The position numbers and the translations under genes are program-made. A DNA stretch of 21,628 nt from an uncultured Oscillibacter sp. (GTDB lineage Bacteria; Bacillota; Clostridia; Oscillospirales; Oscillospiraceae): contig CAJUDW010000034.1 of the NCBI GenBank assembly GCA_910584995.1, positions 1 through 21,628 of the forward strand, given 5' to 3'. Below are positions 21,511-21,628 of this stretch, one piece after another (the stretch's first letter is position 1; every line of letters starts with the position of its first letter). Below the pieces are notes generated by a model. It was not told the DNA's origin, made no database searches, and saw nothing but the letters and a program-made list of their open reading frames with translations.

Positions 21511-21534
21511 GCAAAAATAATAAGGAGATTTGTT

Positions 21535-21628
21535 ATGCGTATCCAACACAATATTATGGCGATGAACGCCTATCGCAACTACAACGCCAACACCTCCGCG
21601 CTTTCCAAGAACCTGGAAAAGCTGTCCT
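21535..21628 (+). CDS. fliC: Flagellin, N-terminal part (3' end outside window)
   Basis: The first 31 residues (MRIQHNIMAMNAYRNYNANT, then SALSKNLEKLS) are the conserved N-terminal D0 helix of bacterial flagellins, which packs the filament core. The ribosome binding site AAGGAG stands 7 bases upstream. The 148-base leader after the CsrA-like gene is very GC-rich and structured and holds no sigma-D type promoter that I can see, so the flagellin may be transcribed with the regulator gene before it. Confidence 0.93.
   Translation, partial: MRIQHNIMAMNAYRNYNANTSALSKNLEKLS

Noticed and set aside
21387..21534. A sigma-D (flagellar) promoter for flagellin.
   Set aside because: No TAAA-N15-CCGATAT-like pair is seen in the leader on the + strand.

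Overview
The window looks like chromosomal DNA from a GC-rich, spore-forming, flagellated gut-type Clostridia, most likely Oscillospiraceae. The basis is: Gram-positive ribosome binding sites throughout, a SleC/Csp spore-germination locus, a flagellin gene with a CsrA-type regulator in front of it, ECF sigma/anti-sigma genes of clostridial type, and a flotillin. Most of the DNA is GC-rich; a few AT-rich patches are regulatory DNA or possibly acquired segments. There are no rRNA or tRNA genes, no insertion sequences and no CRISPR array.

Left part (1-7200, all + strand): the end of a LysR-type regulator; a soluble hybrid sensor kinase (GAF, PAS-like, HisKA, HATPase, receiver) with its own promoter and terminator; then an ECF sigma factor overlapping its membrane anti-sigma factor, followed by three genes for secreted proteins. 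The same bipartite promoter, CTGTGA(A/C)AAT-N11-GTGCATCTATA, lies before the sigma gene and before the first secreted-protein gene. This suggests that the sigma factor drives its own operon and the secreted proteins.

Middle (7260-15330): a three-gene set made of a RelB/DinJ-headed helical protein, a flotillin and an 80-residue protein, bounded by a clear promoter and a strong terminator. Next is a germination cluster: a SleC-type pre-pro cortex-lytic enzyme on the minus strand, divergent from two tandem Csp-type subtilisin proteases. In known clostridia CspB cleaves pro-SleC to start cortex breakdown, so the cluster holds both the zymogen and its likely activator. Both proteases keep the Asp-His-Ser triad.

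Right part (15340-20560, mostly minus strand): an OmpR-type two-component pair divergent from a small secreted Gly/Cys-rich protein; a ferredoxin / Fe-S membrane protein / ArsR operon whose promoter carries a dyad over its -10 box and whose ArsR protein has a persulfide-sensor-like cysteine pair; and an isolated LacI-family regulator.

Right edge (20560-21628): an AT-rich regulatory stretch with two nearly identical 28-bp palindromes 115 bp apart, a CsrA-like protein with an unusual basic C-terminal extension, and the start of a flagellin gene. The flagellin leader has a hairpin displaying a CsrA-type AAGGAT loop. This end looks like a flagellin translational-control unit and, with the ECF and RelB-flotillin modules, is the most interesting part.
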